Shown: piece by piece, positions 1-8,674 of the stretch
How positions within the stretch are numbered: the stretch's first letter is position 1
How the letters are laid out: each line of letters starts with the position of its first letter
Assembly (NCBI GenBank): GCA_021781535.1
Contig: JAJXWO010000017.1
Location: 1 to 64,000, forward strand
DNA from: Deltaproteobacteria bacterium
Lineage (GTDB): Bacteria > Desulfobacterota > Desulfuromonadia > Geobacterales > Pseudopelobacteraceae
Direction: 5' to 3'
Length of the DNA: 64,000 nucleotides
Made by a program: the position numbers and the translations under genes
Notes under the pieces: generated by a model
What the model saw: only the letters and a program-made list of their open reading frames with translations
Told to the model about the DNA's origin: nothing
The model's database searches: none

Positions 1-3
1 GTC

Positions 4-1914
4 TTACGCCAACCCTTCGGCAAGTTCCCGCCAGTGCACGATGTCCAGACGCCTGCAGGCACGGGTAACGCACACATAGAGCAGATTCCGGTCCAGAGTT
101 GACTTCCTGAAATCCTTCGCATTCGGGTCGTACAGGATCACGTTGGCGAATTCCACCCCCTTGACCTGATGGGCAATCGTGACGAGAGCTCCCGGCTCGA
201 AGGTCAGCTCACCCTGTTTATGCAGGCCGTTTATGCCGGTCAATGCACTGTGGAGCATTTTCTCGTCCGATTTTTTCTTGCAGATGACAGCCGTCAGGCT
301 GTGCGGATCTTCGGCCACCAGCTTCTCCACAAGCCGCCGCAACAGTGCCAGTGCGCCCTCCTCATCCGCTCCCTTGTGGTACTCAAGGACGCCGGTATGC
401 CTGCCTATCTGCTCGCTCTCCCTGGTGCTGATCCGTGCCGCCAGCGCCATGATTTCCTTGGGGCAGCGGTAGGAAACGGACAGGGTTTCGTTGCTCACCC
501 CGACCTCCTTCAGATTGCCGCGAAAAATATCGAAGTCGGCCGCATCGACCCACGACAGGATCTTCTGCTTGCTGTCGGCGCTGAGCGTGATGCTGTTGCG
601 CTTGTCCGTTGCCGCGAGAATCGCCTCAAGCTCCAGGAGAGAAAGATCCTGTCCTTCATCGACAATGATATGGGCGTACCAGCCGAGGGCCTCGCGGATC
701 GGGCCGTCCTTCTCGCGCAGCTGGCAGAGCCGCAGCAGTACGCTCAGGTCGGCAAACGACACACCCTGGCTTTTGACCGAGTACCGCCGGCGCAGTTCGG
801 CCAGAAATGTTTCCTTCCCCGTGCCATCCACAAACAGGGCATCCAGGACGTAGGGCTGGCCGTAAAACCGCCACAGATCCTGAAGCGGGTCGGCCTCCTG
901 CACTTCCGTGACATAGCGGGCCAGCAGGCCGGACAACTGCGACGATTTCTTCTGTGACGTCAGGGTATCGCCCACAACAGGCTTGATGACCTTGCCGGTC
1001 AGGGCGGTGATGGCGCTCAATGCCCAGGCGCTGAACGTGTCCACCCGCGTGCTGCCGAGCAGGTCGGAGGAGGTCTGCCTGACGTAGTTGCGGAGCACCT
1101 TGTTGAACATGAGGACCAGGCAGCGATCCGGTGAGAATCGCTCGGGATCGTTGAACTGCAGGCACGACAGCCGATGGAGGCTCACAACGGTCTTGCCGCT
1201 ACCGGCACCGCCGGTGATCAGGGTGCAACCGTCAGTCGCTTCCGAGGTAATCATATGGAACTGGTCGGGAGAAATAAGCGAGACGATATCCACCATGCGA
1301 TGGTCCTGGTTCGCCACCTTGGTGTCGGTGGTCGTATGAAACTCCCTGGCGTTTTTCACCCACGTGTCGCCGGCCAGTTCAAACAACTCTTCGCCGCATT
1401 CCATGCGCCGGAGGGAGCGCTTAACAATTTCCACCGTGTCCCGCCGGGTGACCACCCCCTCCCGCTCTCTCCCCTGAATGGTTTCGAAGTATTCTTCGCC
1501 GGGGTCGAAATCATAGAAAAAACGGGAGATCGGGGCTTTGCGCCAGTCCACGACCAGAGCGCGGTTGTCGTGGGACATGAACCCCTGCTTGCCGATGAGA
1601 TATTCCTTGGCGCCGATCCTGCTGTCGCTGTCGTTGATCCCGACAATCCCGAAGTACGGGCTGTCGGTCATTTCAAACGCAGTGAGATACCTGGTGGGAT
1701 CAAACTTATCGTTCTCGATCAGCTTCTCCGTCAACGAGTTCTTCTCATGCCAGTTGACCGACTCAAGGCGTTCTTTCTCCAGTTCGGTCGTGTAGGCGTG
1801 GTGATGGGCGATCTTCGCCCGGTTCTGCCGAGCTGTTTCCTCGATAGAGGTGAGCACGTCGGACAGACGCAGCTGTTCCTGCATGACTATGTCAAATTGG
1901 GGGTTTTTATTCAT
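4..1914 (-). CDS. HelD/UvrD-like superfamily 1 helicase (ATP-binding protein)
   Basis: 636 aa ORF; Walker A GGAGSGKTVVSLHRL, VDEGQDLS, C-terminal HQVKGVEFANVIL and LLYVCVTRA motifs; N-terminal region with YLIGKQGF...VVDWRKAPISRFFYD resembling HelD. Confidence 0.85.
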   Translation of the reverse strand: MNKNPQFDIVMQEQLRLSDVLTSIEETARQNRAKIAHHHAYTTELEKERLESVNWHEKNSLTEKLIENDKFDPTRYLTAFEMTDSPYFGIVGINDSDSRIGAKEYLIGKQGFMSHDNRALVVDWRKAPISRFFYDFDPGEEYFETIQGREREGVVTRRDTVEIVKRSLRRMECGEELFELAGDTWVKNAREFHTTTDTKVANQDHRMVDIVSLISPDQFHMITSEATDGCTLITGGAGSGKTVVSLHRLSCLQFNDPERFSPDRCLVLMFNKVLRNYVRQTSSDLLGSTRVDTFSAWALSAITALTGKVIKPVVGDTLTSQKKSSQLSGLLARYVTEVQEADPLQDLWRFYGQPYVLDALFVDGTGKETFLAELRRRYSVKSQGVSFADLSVLLRLCQLREKDGPIREALGWYAHIIVDEGQDLSLLELEAILAATDKRNSITLSADSKQKILSWVDAADFDIFRGNLKEVGVSNETLSVSYRCPKEIMALAARISTRESEQIGRHTGVLEYHKGADEEGALALLRRLVEKLVAEDPHSLTAVICKKKSDEKMLHSALTGINGLHKQGELTFEPGALVTIAHQVKGVEFANVILYDPNAKDFRKSTLDRNLLYVCVTRACRRLDIVHWRELAEGLA

Positions 1915-1968
1915 AGAGAGTCGAAGTCGATCCTGTTGTTTATTGAATGAGGGTTAAAAAGGCTGGCT

Positions 1969-2244
1969 TCAATACACCGTATCGTGGTCGCCGACGTTTA
2001 CCGGAATGATTTCCTGATCATTAAGCAGAAACTCCAGGGTGATACGATAGGAGAGGTTAATTGAAACCGAGTGTAATCCGGACAGTCGCCCCGACAGCGG
2101 ATGCAGACGCAATGAGGGATGGAACGGGTTGGCTTCCAGCAGTTGCAGGGTTTTCAGATACTGTTTTTCAAGCTCCGGGTGGTGCCTGATAAACCGCAGC
2201 GCGCGTTTCTCGTACTGTTCGGTAAATACCAGAGACCAGCCCAT
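1969..2244 (-). CDS. RelE/YafQ-type toxin (type II TA, mRNA interferase-like)
   Basis: 91 aa; RFIRHHPELEKQYLKTLQLLEANPFHPSLRLHPLSG...SYRITLEF typical of the YafQ/RelE fold; overlaps a small upstream ORF. Confidence 0.8.
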   Translation of the reverse strand: MGWSLVFTEQYEKRALRFIRHHPELEKQYLKTLQLLEANPFHPSLRLHPLSGRLSGLHSVSINLSYRITLEFLLNDQEIIPVNVGDHDTVY

Positions 2245-2516
2245 CAGGCAGCCTTCAGGCGGGCCAGGTGATCTTCAACGCTCCCCTTGACAAACCGACC
2301 TTCGGCAAGATCGGCCCGGGTCTGGGCAAGAGCAGACTCCAGTTCGCATTCTCGCAGATAATGGTAATGGTCCATATCCATCACGACAAACCGCTCCTTG
2401 CCGCGCACGGAAATGACCGCTTCCGGCTGGGTGGCAAGGAGCGCTTCAATGGCGGACACTCCTTTTGTTTTCAGATCGTTTGCAGATATATGCGGCATTG
2501 CGAACCTCCGTACCAT
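2244..2516 (-). CDS. Phd/YefM-like antitoxin
   Basis: 90 aa; ISANDLKTKGVSAIEALLATQPEAVISVRGKERFVVMDMDHYHYLRE; stop/start overlap with the downstream RelE-like gene. Confidence 0.75.
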   Translation of the reverse strand: MVRRFAMPHISANDLKTKGVSAIEALLATQPEAVISVRGKERFVVMDMDHYHYLRECELESALAQTRADLAEGRFVKGSVEDHLARLKAA

Positions 2517-2603
2517 TCTTTATAGCACATTTAATCATACTGTTAACAGTGCTGTCAATGGCGTTGTAAAGAGCTTTCCGGGGCGGCACGAGACGGTGCA
2601 CTG

Positions 2604-2801
2604 CTACCGAAACGAACCGCGCCCGCCCGGTTGCCAGCGCATTGCCGGGCAGGCGCTGAAACGTTTCTGGTGCTCGGAGCAGAAGATCTGGCCGTTGAAC
2701 CGCCCGGTATTTGCGAGGCAGAAATCGCGTTCTTCCTCGCTGATTTCCTGCCCGCAGAGAGCACAGGTCGGCTGTCCCCGGTCACTCATGATCAGCCTCA
2801 T
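2604..2801 (-). CDS. small CxxC zinc-ribbon-like protein
   Basis: 65 aa with CALCGQE and FCSEHQKRF; overlaps the upstream ORF 2798-2989. Confidence 0.5.
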   Translation of the reverse strand: MRLIMSDRGQPTCALCGQEISEEERDFCLANTGRFNGQIFCSEHQKRFSACPAMRWQPGGRGSFR

Positions 2802-2989
2802 TTTTCATGGGCTTTTTTCCCGTGTACCCGTTCATAGGCTTTGCAGAAGGGGCAGATGTCCTGCTCGACGTTCTTCACAAAGTCAAACACCATCCCCTTC
2901 TGGTGATGGCGGGCGTGGAGGCAGACCGGGCAGAGTTCGCATATTTTTGCCAGGGATCTGTCCAGAGCTGAAGGTTCCGTGCTGTTCAT
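2798..2989 (-). CDS. small CxxC protein of unknown function
   Basis: 63 aa; CELCPVCLHARHH and CPFCKAYERVHG. Confidence 0.5.
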   Translation of the reverse strand: MNSTEPSALDRSLAKICELCPVCLHARHHQKGMVFDFVKNVEQDICPFCKAYERVHGKKAHEK

Positions 2990-2993
2990 AAAT

Positions 2994-3773
2994 TCACCCT
3001 ATCCTCACTGATTGCATCGAGATGGAGCCAAGTACGACCTGATCTGCAAAAACGGAAACCGGGTCGGCGGTTGTCCGAAGTGCAAGGGAGTAGAGAAGCG
3101 GCAGATAGTGCTCACTGGTGGGAATTGACAGCCGTGCCGCCTCTCCAAGCGCCGCATAATCGGTCAAACGGTCAAGATCCCCTCCACGGATGAGCCCTGT
3201 CGCCACCGCATCGAATTCGGATGCCCACGGATAGGGGGAATCGTCATGCCAGTGCATCAGCGGCAGGTTGTGTACGATGTTACCGCTTCCGATGATAAGT
3301 ACCCCCTCATCGCGAAGCGGCAGCAGCTGTTTCGCCAGTGCGACATGCTCGCGGGGGGACTTTTGCCGGTCGAGTGACAGCTGCATCACCGGTATGTCGG
3401 CCTCCGGATACATCCGCCGGAGCACTGACCAGGTGCCATGATCCAACCCCCAGGATTCGTCGGCTTTCACTTCATTGTCCTTGAGCAGTTCCATCACACG
3501 GTTTGCCAGTTCCGGAGCACCGGGCGCAGGATACTCGACGTGAAAAAGCTCCTCGGGGAAACCGTAGAAGTCGTGAATTGTCCGGGGCGACTTCATTGCG
3601 GTAACCATGCTGCCATCGGTTTCCCAGTGAGCAGAAACAGAGAGGATCGCCTCCGGGCGGGGGATTGTCAGGGCAACGTCCCTCCATGCCGCGGTAAACG
3701 GGGTTTCCTCTATGGCGTTCATCGGGCTGCCGTGACCGATGAACAGAGCCGGCATTCGTTGTTCCGTAGTCAT
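2994..3773 (-). CDS. ygiD: 4,5-DOPA-extradiol-type dioxygenase (LigB family)
   Basis: 259 aa; ALFIGHGSPMNAIE, SAHWET, LDHGTWSVLRRMYP, GSGNIVHNL motifs. Confidence 0.9.
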   Translation of the reverse strand: MTTEQRMPALFIGHGSPMNAIEETPFTAAWRDVALTIPRPEAILSVSAHWETDGSMVTAMKSPRTIHDFYGFPEELFHVEYPAPGAPELANRVMELLKDNEVKADESWGLDHGTWSVLRRMYPEADIPVMQLSLDRQKSPREHVALAKQLLPLRDEGVLIIGSGNIVHNLPLMHWHDDSPYPWASEFDAVATGLIRGGDLDRLTDYAALGEAARLSIPTSEHYLPLLYSLALRTTADPVSVFADQVVLGSISMQSVRIG

Positions 3774-4537
3774 GATGATTTACCTCCATCGGCCATTGTA
3801 TCAGCTTTCACAGAGTTGTTTCCACAATACTTTTTCCCGATCAATCCCGGTTCAGCCAGCAGCAGTCTGTTTTTCGGAGTAATATCCTCCGGGATCAACT
3901 GAGTAAATACCCTGTACCCCTGAGAACGCAACCGGGACACCCTGGCTGCATCCATTGCCAGAGGACCATCCATCCACCCCTGAAGGCCACCGAGGTCGGC
4001 ATCCTTCAGGTTATGACAACAGGGCAATACGGCAACGACAGCCCCGGCTTCAACCGCCTTGTCGAGAATTACATCGGTGAGGCTGCCGCAAGCATGAGCA
4101 GAGACGACAATGTCATGGTGATGCAGCTCCACGTTACAAATATCAGTTTCAACAAACTGGATGCGATCCCTTAAACGCGGCCAACCGGTTTTCAAGGATG
4201 TTGCGAGAGTTGCAGCACTCTTGGGAATACGCCGATCCACGGCCAGAGCCACTGGGGAACTGTCATCCAGCAACAAAAGGATCTGAGCCAGCAGTCCATG
4301 ACCACATGCTAGATCGACAATCCGCCCACCTCTGAAACGGCGACGCACCCGGCGAGCAACCTCCCACGCTTCGTACAACTCCTTGCGCGGCAGGCAGCCG
4401 GCATGGCAGACCGCCCGGGCAATGGCATCAAACAGGGTGTCTCCGCAAAATTTGTGGAGATCTTTTTCGGTAAGCCGGTTGCGTGACGAGCGGTCCAAGG
4501 AGCTAACGGATTCCTGTTCAGGGTTTGATGTATGCAT
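3770..4537 (-). CDS. SAM-dependent methyltransferase-like protein
   Basis: 255 aa; IVDLACGHGLLAQILLLLDD motif I and SAHACGSLTD. Confidence 0.75.
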   Translation of the reverse strand: MHTSNPEQESVSSLDRSSRNRLTEKDLHKFCGDTLFDAIARAVCHAGCLPRKELYEAWEVARRVRRRFRGGRIVDLACGHGLLAQILLLLDDSSPVALAVDRRIPKSAATLATSLKTGWPRLRDRIQFVETDICNVELHHHDIVVSAHACGSLTDVILDKAVEAGAVVAVLPCCHNLKDADLGGLQGWMDGPLAMDAARVSRLRSQGYRVFTQLIPEDITPKNRLLLAEPGLIGKKYCGNNSVKADTMADGGKSS

Positions 4538-5228
4538 TTAATCCTATGGTGATCGGTTTTCCGTCCACTTCGGCGGTGGTAATATATTTGTCTTGAGCTG
4601 TTTCACTTTTGCGGGCGCATGTCACCGGATATTCGACGCCGCTGTTTATGGCGATTATGGTTTTGCTCAACTCTTCATACACCCCTTCGATATTCCGTTT
4701 CACATCGTTATTGCTGAAACGGACCACCCGCAATCCGAGCGAGCCGAGAAACCTCGTTCGTTCTGCGTCATACTCTGCTGTTTCGGCGTGGCTGTCGCCG
4801 TCGATCTCGATTACCAGCTGCAGTCCGGCGCAATAAAAATCTACGATATAACCACCAACAGGTTTTTGCCGCAGGAATTTATAGTCGGCAAACTGCCGCA
4901 TCCGCAGTACTTTCTGCCAGATTCGGTTTTCGGCGACCGTTGGGTTGTTACGATTTTCACGGGCGAGAGCGGTGAGGTTTTTGTTGTAGGGGAGGTAGGC
5001 GGAGTTTAAGGAAGGCGCTGACCCGGAGTCAGAAGGCAACCCCTCCCCGGCCCTCCCCTTATCAAGGGAGGGGGACAAGCTATGGCTTCCCCCCTGATAA
5101 GGGGGGATTGAGGGGGGTTGGTTTTGACTCAAGCTTTGTTCTCCGTGAAAATACTCATATGACATTTTTACCGGACTAACTGCGCCCGCCCGCATAAATG
5201 CTGATACATGCTCCTCCAACCAGCACAA
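4518..5228 (-). CDS. DUF559 (Vsr-like endonuclease fold) protein, N-terminus read through a G-rich repeat
   Basis: Core LPYNKNLTALARENRNNPTVAENRIWQKVLRMRQFADYKFLRQKPVGGYIVDFYCAGLQLVIEIDGDSHAE...GLRVVRFSNNDV; the true start is probably well downstream of 5228. Confidence 0.8.
   Translation of the reverse strand: MCWLEEHVSAFMRAGAVSPVKMSYEYFHGEQSLSQNQPPSIPPYQGGSHSLSPSLDKGRAGEGLPSDSGSAPSLNSAYLPYNKNLTALARENRNNPTVAENRIWQKVLRMRQFADYKFLRQKPVGGYIVDFYCAGLQLVIEIDGDSHAETAEYDAERTRFLGSLGLRVVRFSNNDVKRNIEGVYEELSKTIIAINSGVEYPVTCARKSETAQDKYITTAEVDGKPITIGLNAYIKP
5036..5122. repeat. G/C-run palindromic repeat (CCCCCCTCAATCCCCCCTTATC..GATAAGGGGAGGG type)
   Basis: Two hairpins arranged as an overall inverted repeat: (minus strand) aaccaacccccctcaatccccccttatcaggggggaag...cttgtccccctcccttgataaggggagggccggggaggggtt. 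Confidence 0.75.
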
Positions 5229-5307
5229 CGTCGATACCCTTGTTGTTCAGGTGATCGGCAACAAAAGCAGCCAACTCACCAATGGAAAGTCCACTCAGTG
5301 CGATCAC
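5176..5307 (-). pseudogene. nucleotidyltransferase-family gene remnant
   Basis: Reads VIALSGLSIGELAAFVADHLNNKGIDVVLVGGACISIYAGGRS*; a homologous SIFTENK motif appears in another frame just before the DUF559/repeat unit. Confidence 0.55.
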
Positions 5308-5633
5308 AGAGGTTTTCCTCTCCGACGCGGGCGTCGCCTGTTGAGGAGAAGCCTGTCTTGAAGATCCTGTTCATAGAATAAAATAGCTTTATCGAGAAAT
5401 GCGGTCAGTTCGGCCAGAAATGGATATCGTGGATTGAAGTTGTACAGGCGGGTACGTCCGGCAGTCCGGCTGACAAGAACACCGCCAGCCTCAAGCTTGT
5501 CGAGTTGATTTTGAATCGGCGCAAGAGAGGTTGTAAAGAAGCTCGCGATCTCACGGGCGTATCCTTCATCCCTGGCGGTAAGAAAGACAAGAACCCGTTC
5601 GCAGCTTATGGACCCAAGTATGGATTCGAGCAT
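5304..5633 (-). CDS. winged-helix regulator paired with the nucleotidyltransferase remnant
   Basis: 109 aa; IASFFTTSLAPIQNQLDKLEAGGVLVSRTAGRTRLYNFNPRYPF; GTGA overlap with the downstream remnant. Confidence 0.7.
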   Translation of the reverse strand: MLESILGSISCERVLVFLTARDEGYAREIASFFTTSLAPIQNQLDKLEAGGVLVSRTAGRTRLYNFNPRYPFLAELTAFLDKAILFYEQDLQDRLLLNRRRPRRRGKPL

Positions 5634-5656
5634 ATAGCTTACCCGTAGATAGATTG

Positions 5657-5672
5657 TAGGTCATATGACCTA
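5657..5672. promoter_or_regulatory. 16-bp perfect palindrome TAGGTCATATGACCTA, candidate operator
   Basis: Perfect self-complement 24 bp upstream of the wHTH start codon. Confidence 0.45.
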
Positions 5673-6020
5673 TATAATAAGTCAATATATCAGGTCGTAA
5701 TGTTTGTCAAGAACAGAAAACATGAATTGAATGACAGAAAGTCAAACCTGACCATGGAGCTCTCTTATAGGTTCATTGCAATCATCAGTTCATCGGTTGT
5801 CCAAGGTTTGCCGCTTGCCATTTAACTCACTCCTCACCACCCACCATTGCCCAACTGTCTTCAATCTCTCTGGTTCCAGCAAACGATCCAGCCCTTTATT
5901 GCCCCGCTTAATACCAGAAATTGTGCCAAATAGCCATGGCAAACCCTTTTAATTTGAATGGTTGTTAATCTCTACGACATCCAAAGCCTCACGCCCCTGA
6001 GCAATCCAGAACAGTAATTG

Positions 6021-6049
6021 TTGACAGATGAATAAATAATCCGTATAGG
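6021..6049 (+). promoter_or_regulatory. putative sigma-70 promoter of lexA (TTGACA-17-TATAGG)
   Basis: TTGACA 6021-6026, 17 nt spacer, TATAGG 6044-6049. Confidence 0.5.
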
Positions 6050-6070
6050 TAGTCATATGACTACCTATAC
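6043..6070. promoter_or_regulatory. 28-bp perfect palindrome GTATAGGTAGTCATATGACTACCTATAC, candidate LexA operator
   Basis: Self-complementary over 28 bp, centred at the lexA start codon. Confidence 0.6.
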
Positions 6071-6695
6071 TCCACAAGCCGGCAATAAACTCACTCAACG
6101 CCAGAATCAGGTGCTGCAGTTCATCACCTCGTTCAGTGGCGATAACGGCTATGCACCCAGCCAACGGGAAATTGCCGGCCACCTGAATGTTTCGGGAACG
6201 CTGCCGGTTATGAAGCATCTTGGTGCTCTGGAGCGGAAGGGGTACATCAGGCGGGATCATGTCAACCGGGGAATTACCCTGACGGCGGCGGCGAAGGAAC
6301 CGGTTATTCCGTCGGTGTCTCTGCCGATTGTCGGCACTGTTCGGGCCGGTCATCTTGCCCCGGCTATTGAGGATATTCAGGGGTACTTCTCCGTTGACCC
6401 GATGGCCGTCAAGGGCAATGACTGCTTTTTTCTAAAGGTCAGCGGTGAGTCAATGATCAATGCCGGTATCTTAGATGGCGATCTGGCGCTGGTGCGGCCA
6501 CAGCCGACGGCCGATAACAGGGATACCGTCGTTGCCATGCTTGATGGCGAGGTGACGCTCAAATATTTTTATCGCGAGCAGGATCATATTCGACTGCAGC
6601 CGGCGAACCCGGCCATGGGGCCAATCATCATTCGTCCCGAAGATGGCGAGGTGAGCATTGTCGGCAAGGTGATTGGCGTGTACCGGCGGATGTAA
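6057..6695 (+). CDS. lexA: LexA repressor / S24 peptidase
   Basis: 212 aa; N-terminal wHTH QREIAGHLNVSG, A-G autocleavage site VRAGH, catalytic SGESMINAGI..GDL and VTLKYFY. Confidence 0.93.
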   Translation: MTTYTPQAGNKLTQRQNQVLQFITSFSGDNGYAPSQREIAGHLNVSGTLPVMKHLGALERKGYIRRDHVNRGITLTAAAKEPVIPSVSLPIVGTVRAGHLAPAIEDIQGYFSVDPMAVKGNDCFFLKVSGESMINAGILDGDLALVRPQPTADNRDTVVAMLDGEVTLKYFYREQDHIRLQPANPAMGPIIIRPEDGEVSIVGKVIGVYRRM

Positions 6696-6933
6696 AAGGG
6701 TATGAGCGGCTTGGCAGGGTTCAGCAGATCGAACAGTTTATGAATGATTAAAAATGACGGGAGCGTGAATAATGGAACCGATTACCCTGTGCGGTGCAGT
6801 AATTGTTGTATTTGGCTTGTGGGTGGAGTTTGAAGCACCCATCATGAAGGGTGCACGAGCACTTTCCGGAAGCGCAATTATGATGACTCTGCGGTCATTA
6901 ACGAAAGAGCAGCGACCTGTTGTTTCCATATCA

Positions 6934-6973
6934 CCAGGCGGTTGCCGCAGTTACCGTACCGGCAACCGCCTGG
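6934..6973. repeat. 14-bp perfect inverted repeat hairpin (CCAGGCGGTTGCCG/CGGCAACCGCCTGG)
   Basis: Direct reading; 12-nt loop. Confidence 0.7.
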
Positions 6974-7014
6974 CGTATCGGCTGGCGAGGAGCTGATTCG
7001 CCCGTTGCGGGGTG

Positions 7015-7647
7015 TCACTCCTCAATCAAATCCGGGAGTTCGTTGCTGTCGTCTTTCCGGTGCGGAAAGTGCTGTTTAAGGATATCGCCCACTTCAGTTA
7101 TGGTGGTGACCAGTGTGTCCACCATGCGTCCTTCGCGTATCCCCACGGCCAGGGCGGAAGCCAGAGCACTCCAACGCTCCGGCGGGATGACCTTGTTGAT
7201 GCCACGGTCGCCCAGTATCCATACCTTGCGCTCCAGCAGGGAGATGAAGATAAGGATGCCGTTTTCCTCGCGGGTACGGTGCAGACCCTTTTCGTGAAAG
7301 GCGCGCACGGCCCGTTGCTGTACGATGGCACGTACCCGTGCCGTCGGGGTGAAGGCGAGTTTGAGTGAGGGGAGGCGGAGGGCCAGAGCCAGCAGCGGCA
7401 GGTAGAAGATAAAGGTGAGGGGGATAAAGAGCCAGACCGAGGTGTCATGGCTGATGAGCCCGGCGATCAGCGCCAAGAGGGTGGCCATGATCATGGCGAA
7501 ATGTACGGCGGCTTCGCGATAGTCGTCGCTCTCCGCCACCAGCATCGGAGCGATTTCTCCCGACGTGCCGGATTCGGCTTGTTTGACAGCCTCCCGGATG
7601 AGGGCCTCTTGTTCATCGTTCAGATGCTTTGAAGTTGTCTTCGTCAT
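7015..7647 (-). CDS. TPM-domain membrane protein
   Basis: EQEALIREAVKQAESGTSGEIAPMLV, two TM segments, ILGDRGINKVIPPERW. Confidence 0.8.
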   Translation of the reverse strand: MTKTTSKHLNDEQEALIREAVKQAESGTSGEIAPMLVAESDDYREAAVHFAMIMATLLALIAGLISHDTSVWLFIPLTFIFYLPLLALALRLPSLKLAFTPTARVRAIVQQRAVRAFHEKGLHRTREENGILIFISLLERKVWILGDRGINKVIPPERWSALASALAVGIREGRMVDTLVTTITEVGDILKQHFPHRKDDSNELPDLIEE

Positions 7648-7652
7648 GATCG

Positions 7653-8531
7653 TCACCACCCATCGGAAGCGCCGCCGCCGTCAAAGCCGCCTCCGCCTCC
7701 GGAAAATCCACCGCCACCGGATGAAAAACCGCCGCCGCCAAACCCACCGCCAAAGCCGCCCCCTCCGTAGAAGCCACCACCACCGCCGCCTCCGAACAGG
7801 GACAGGAAGGCGATAAGAAAACCGGCGCCAAGGCCGACAGCGCCCAGTACGAGCAGAAATATCAGGGAAAGGCCGGGGAAAATTGTGGAAACGGCCAAAG
7901 GAAGCCCGATGGCACCGGCAATACCACCCATGAGGCGTGAGATGGAGCCGAGGGCCGCCGCTGCGATGACCGTGAAGAGCAGAATGGTGAGAAACCGGGA
8001 GGCATCTCTCTGTTTCGGGCGCTGCGTCTGTTCTCCGGGCGTTGCCGTGAACTCTCCCTTGGTGGCGGCCATGATCGCTTCAATACCCGCATTGACGCCA
8101 CCGTCGAAATCGCCGTTGCGGAGGTAGGGGCGCATGACGTCACGGATGATGCGGCCGGCGGTAATATCCGGCAATACCCCCTGGAGCCCCATCCCCACCT
8201 CGATGCGCACCTTCTGCTCGGCCTTGGCCAGGATGAGGATCACGCCGTTGTCTTTTCCTTTCTGGCCGATCTTCCACTGATCCGCGACGCGAATGGCAAA
8301 CTGGTCGATATCATCGCCCTGCAGCGACGGAACCGTCAGCACGACCACCTGCGTTGACGTGTCCTTCTCGAAGGCGGCCAGTTTCTGTTCCATCATGGCT
8401 ATCGCTCCGGGAGAAAGAATCCCGGCGTAGTCGTTGATCCGTCCCGAAAGCTGCGGGACGTCCAGCGCAACTGCCGTTATCGGCACGAGCACCAGCATGA
8501 TCAGAATAAGAAAGCGTTTCAAACGGTGCAT
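7653..8531 (-). CDS. YgcG-like TPM-domain protein with Gly-rich C-terminus
   Basis: LSGRINDYAGILSPGAIAMMEQKLAAFEKDTSTQVVVLTVPSLQGDDI; GGGGGGFYGGGGFGGGF tail. Confidence 0.88.
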   Translation of the reverse strand: MHRLKRFLILIMLVLVPITAVALDVPQLSGRINDYAGILSPGAIAMMEQKLAAFEKDTSTQVVVLTVPSLQGDDIDQFAIRVADQWKIGQKGKDNGVILILAKAEQKVRIEVGMGLQGVLPDITAGRIIRDVMRPYLRNGDFDGGVNAGIEAIMAATKGEFTATPGEQTQRPKQRDASRFLTILLFTVIAAAALGSISRLMGGIAGAIGLPLAVSTIFPGLSLIFLLVLGAVGLGAGFLIAFLSLFGGGGGGGFYGGGGFGGGFGGGGFSSGGGGFSGGGGGFDGGGASDGW

Positions 8532-8674
8532 TGGTAACCCCGGAAAAACCTGTTGATCCAGTTTGAGAACAAAAAGGTATCTTCTGATTGTCGTTCTAGT
8601 AATGGTACCTTATTCAGCATCATTTTCAAGTGAGGTGCGCGGGAATAAATCCGGCTTGGAGTTTTCCGTGCCGG

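Noticed and set aside
169-1950. Plus-strand ORFs 169-957 and 1174-1950
   Set aside because: Antisense to the HelD-like helicase
6772-6996. 74 aa ORF downstream of lexA as a confident gene
   Set aside because: N-terminal TM-like stretch is plausible, but the C-terminus runs through a perfect hairpin; insufficient support
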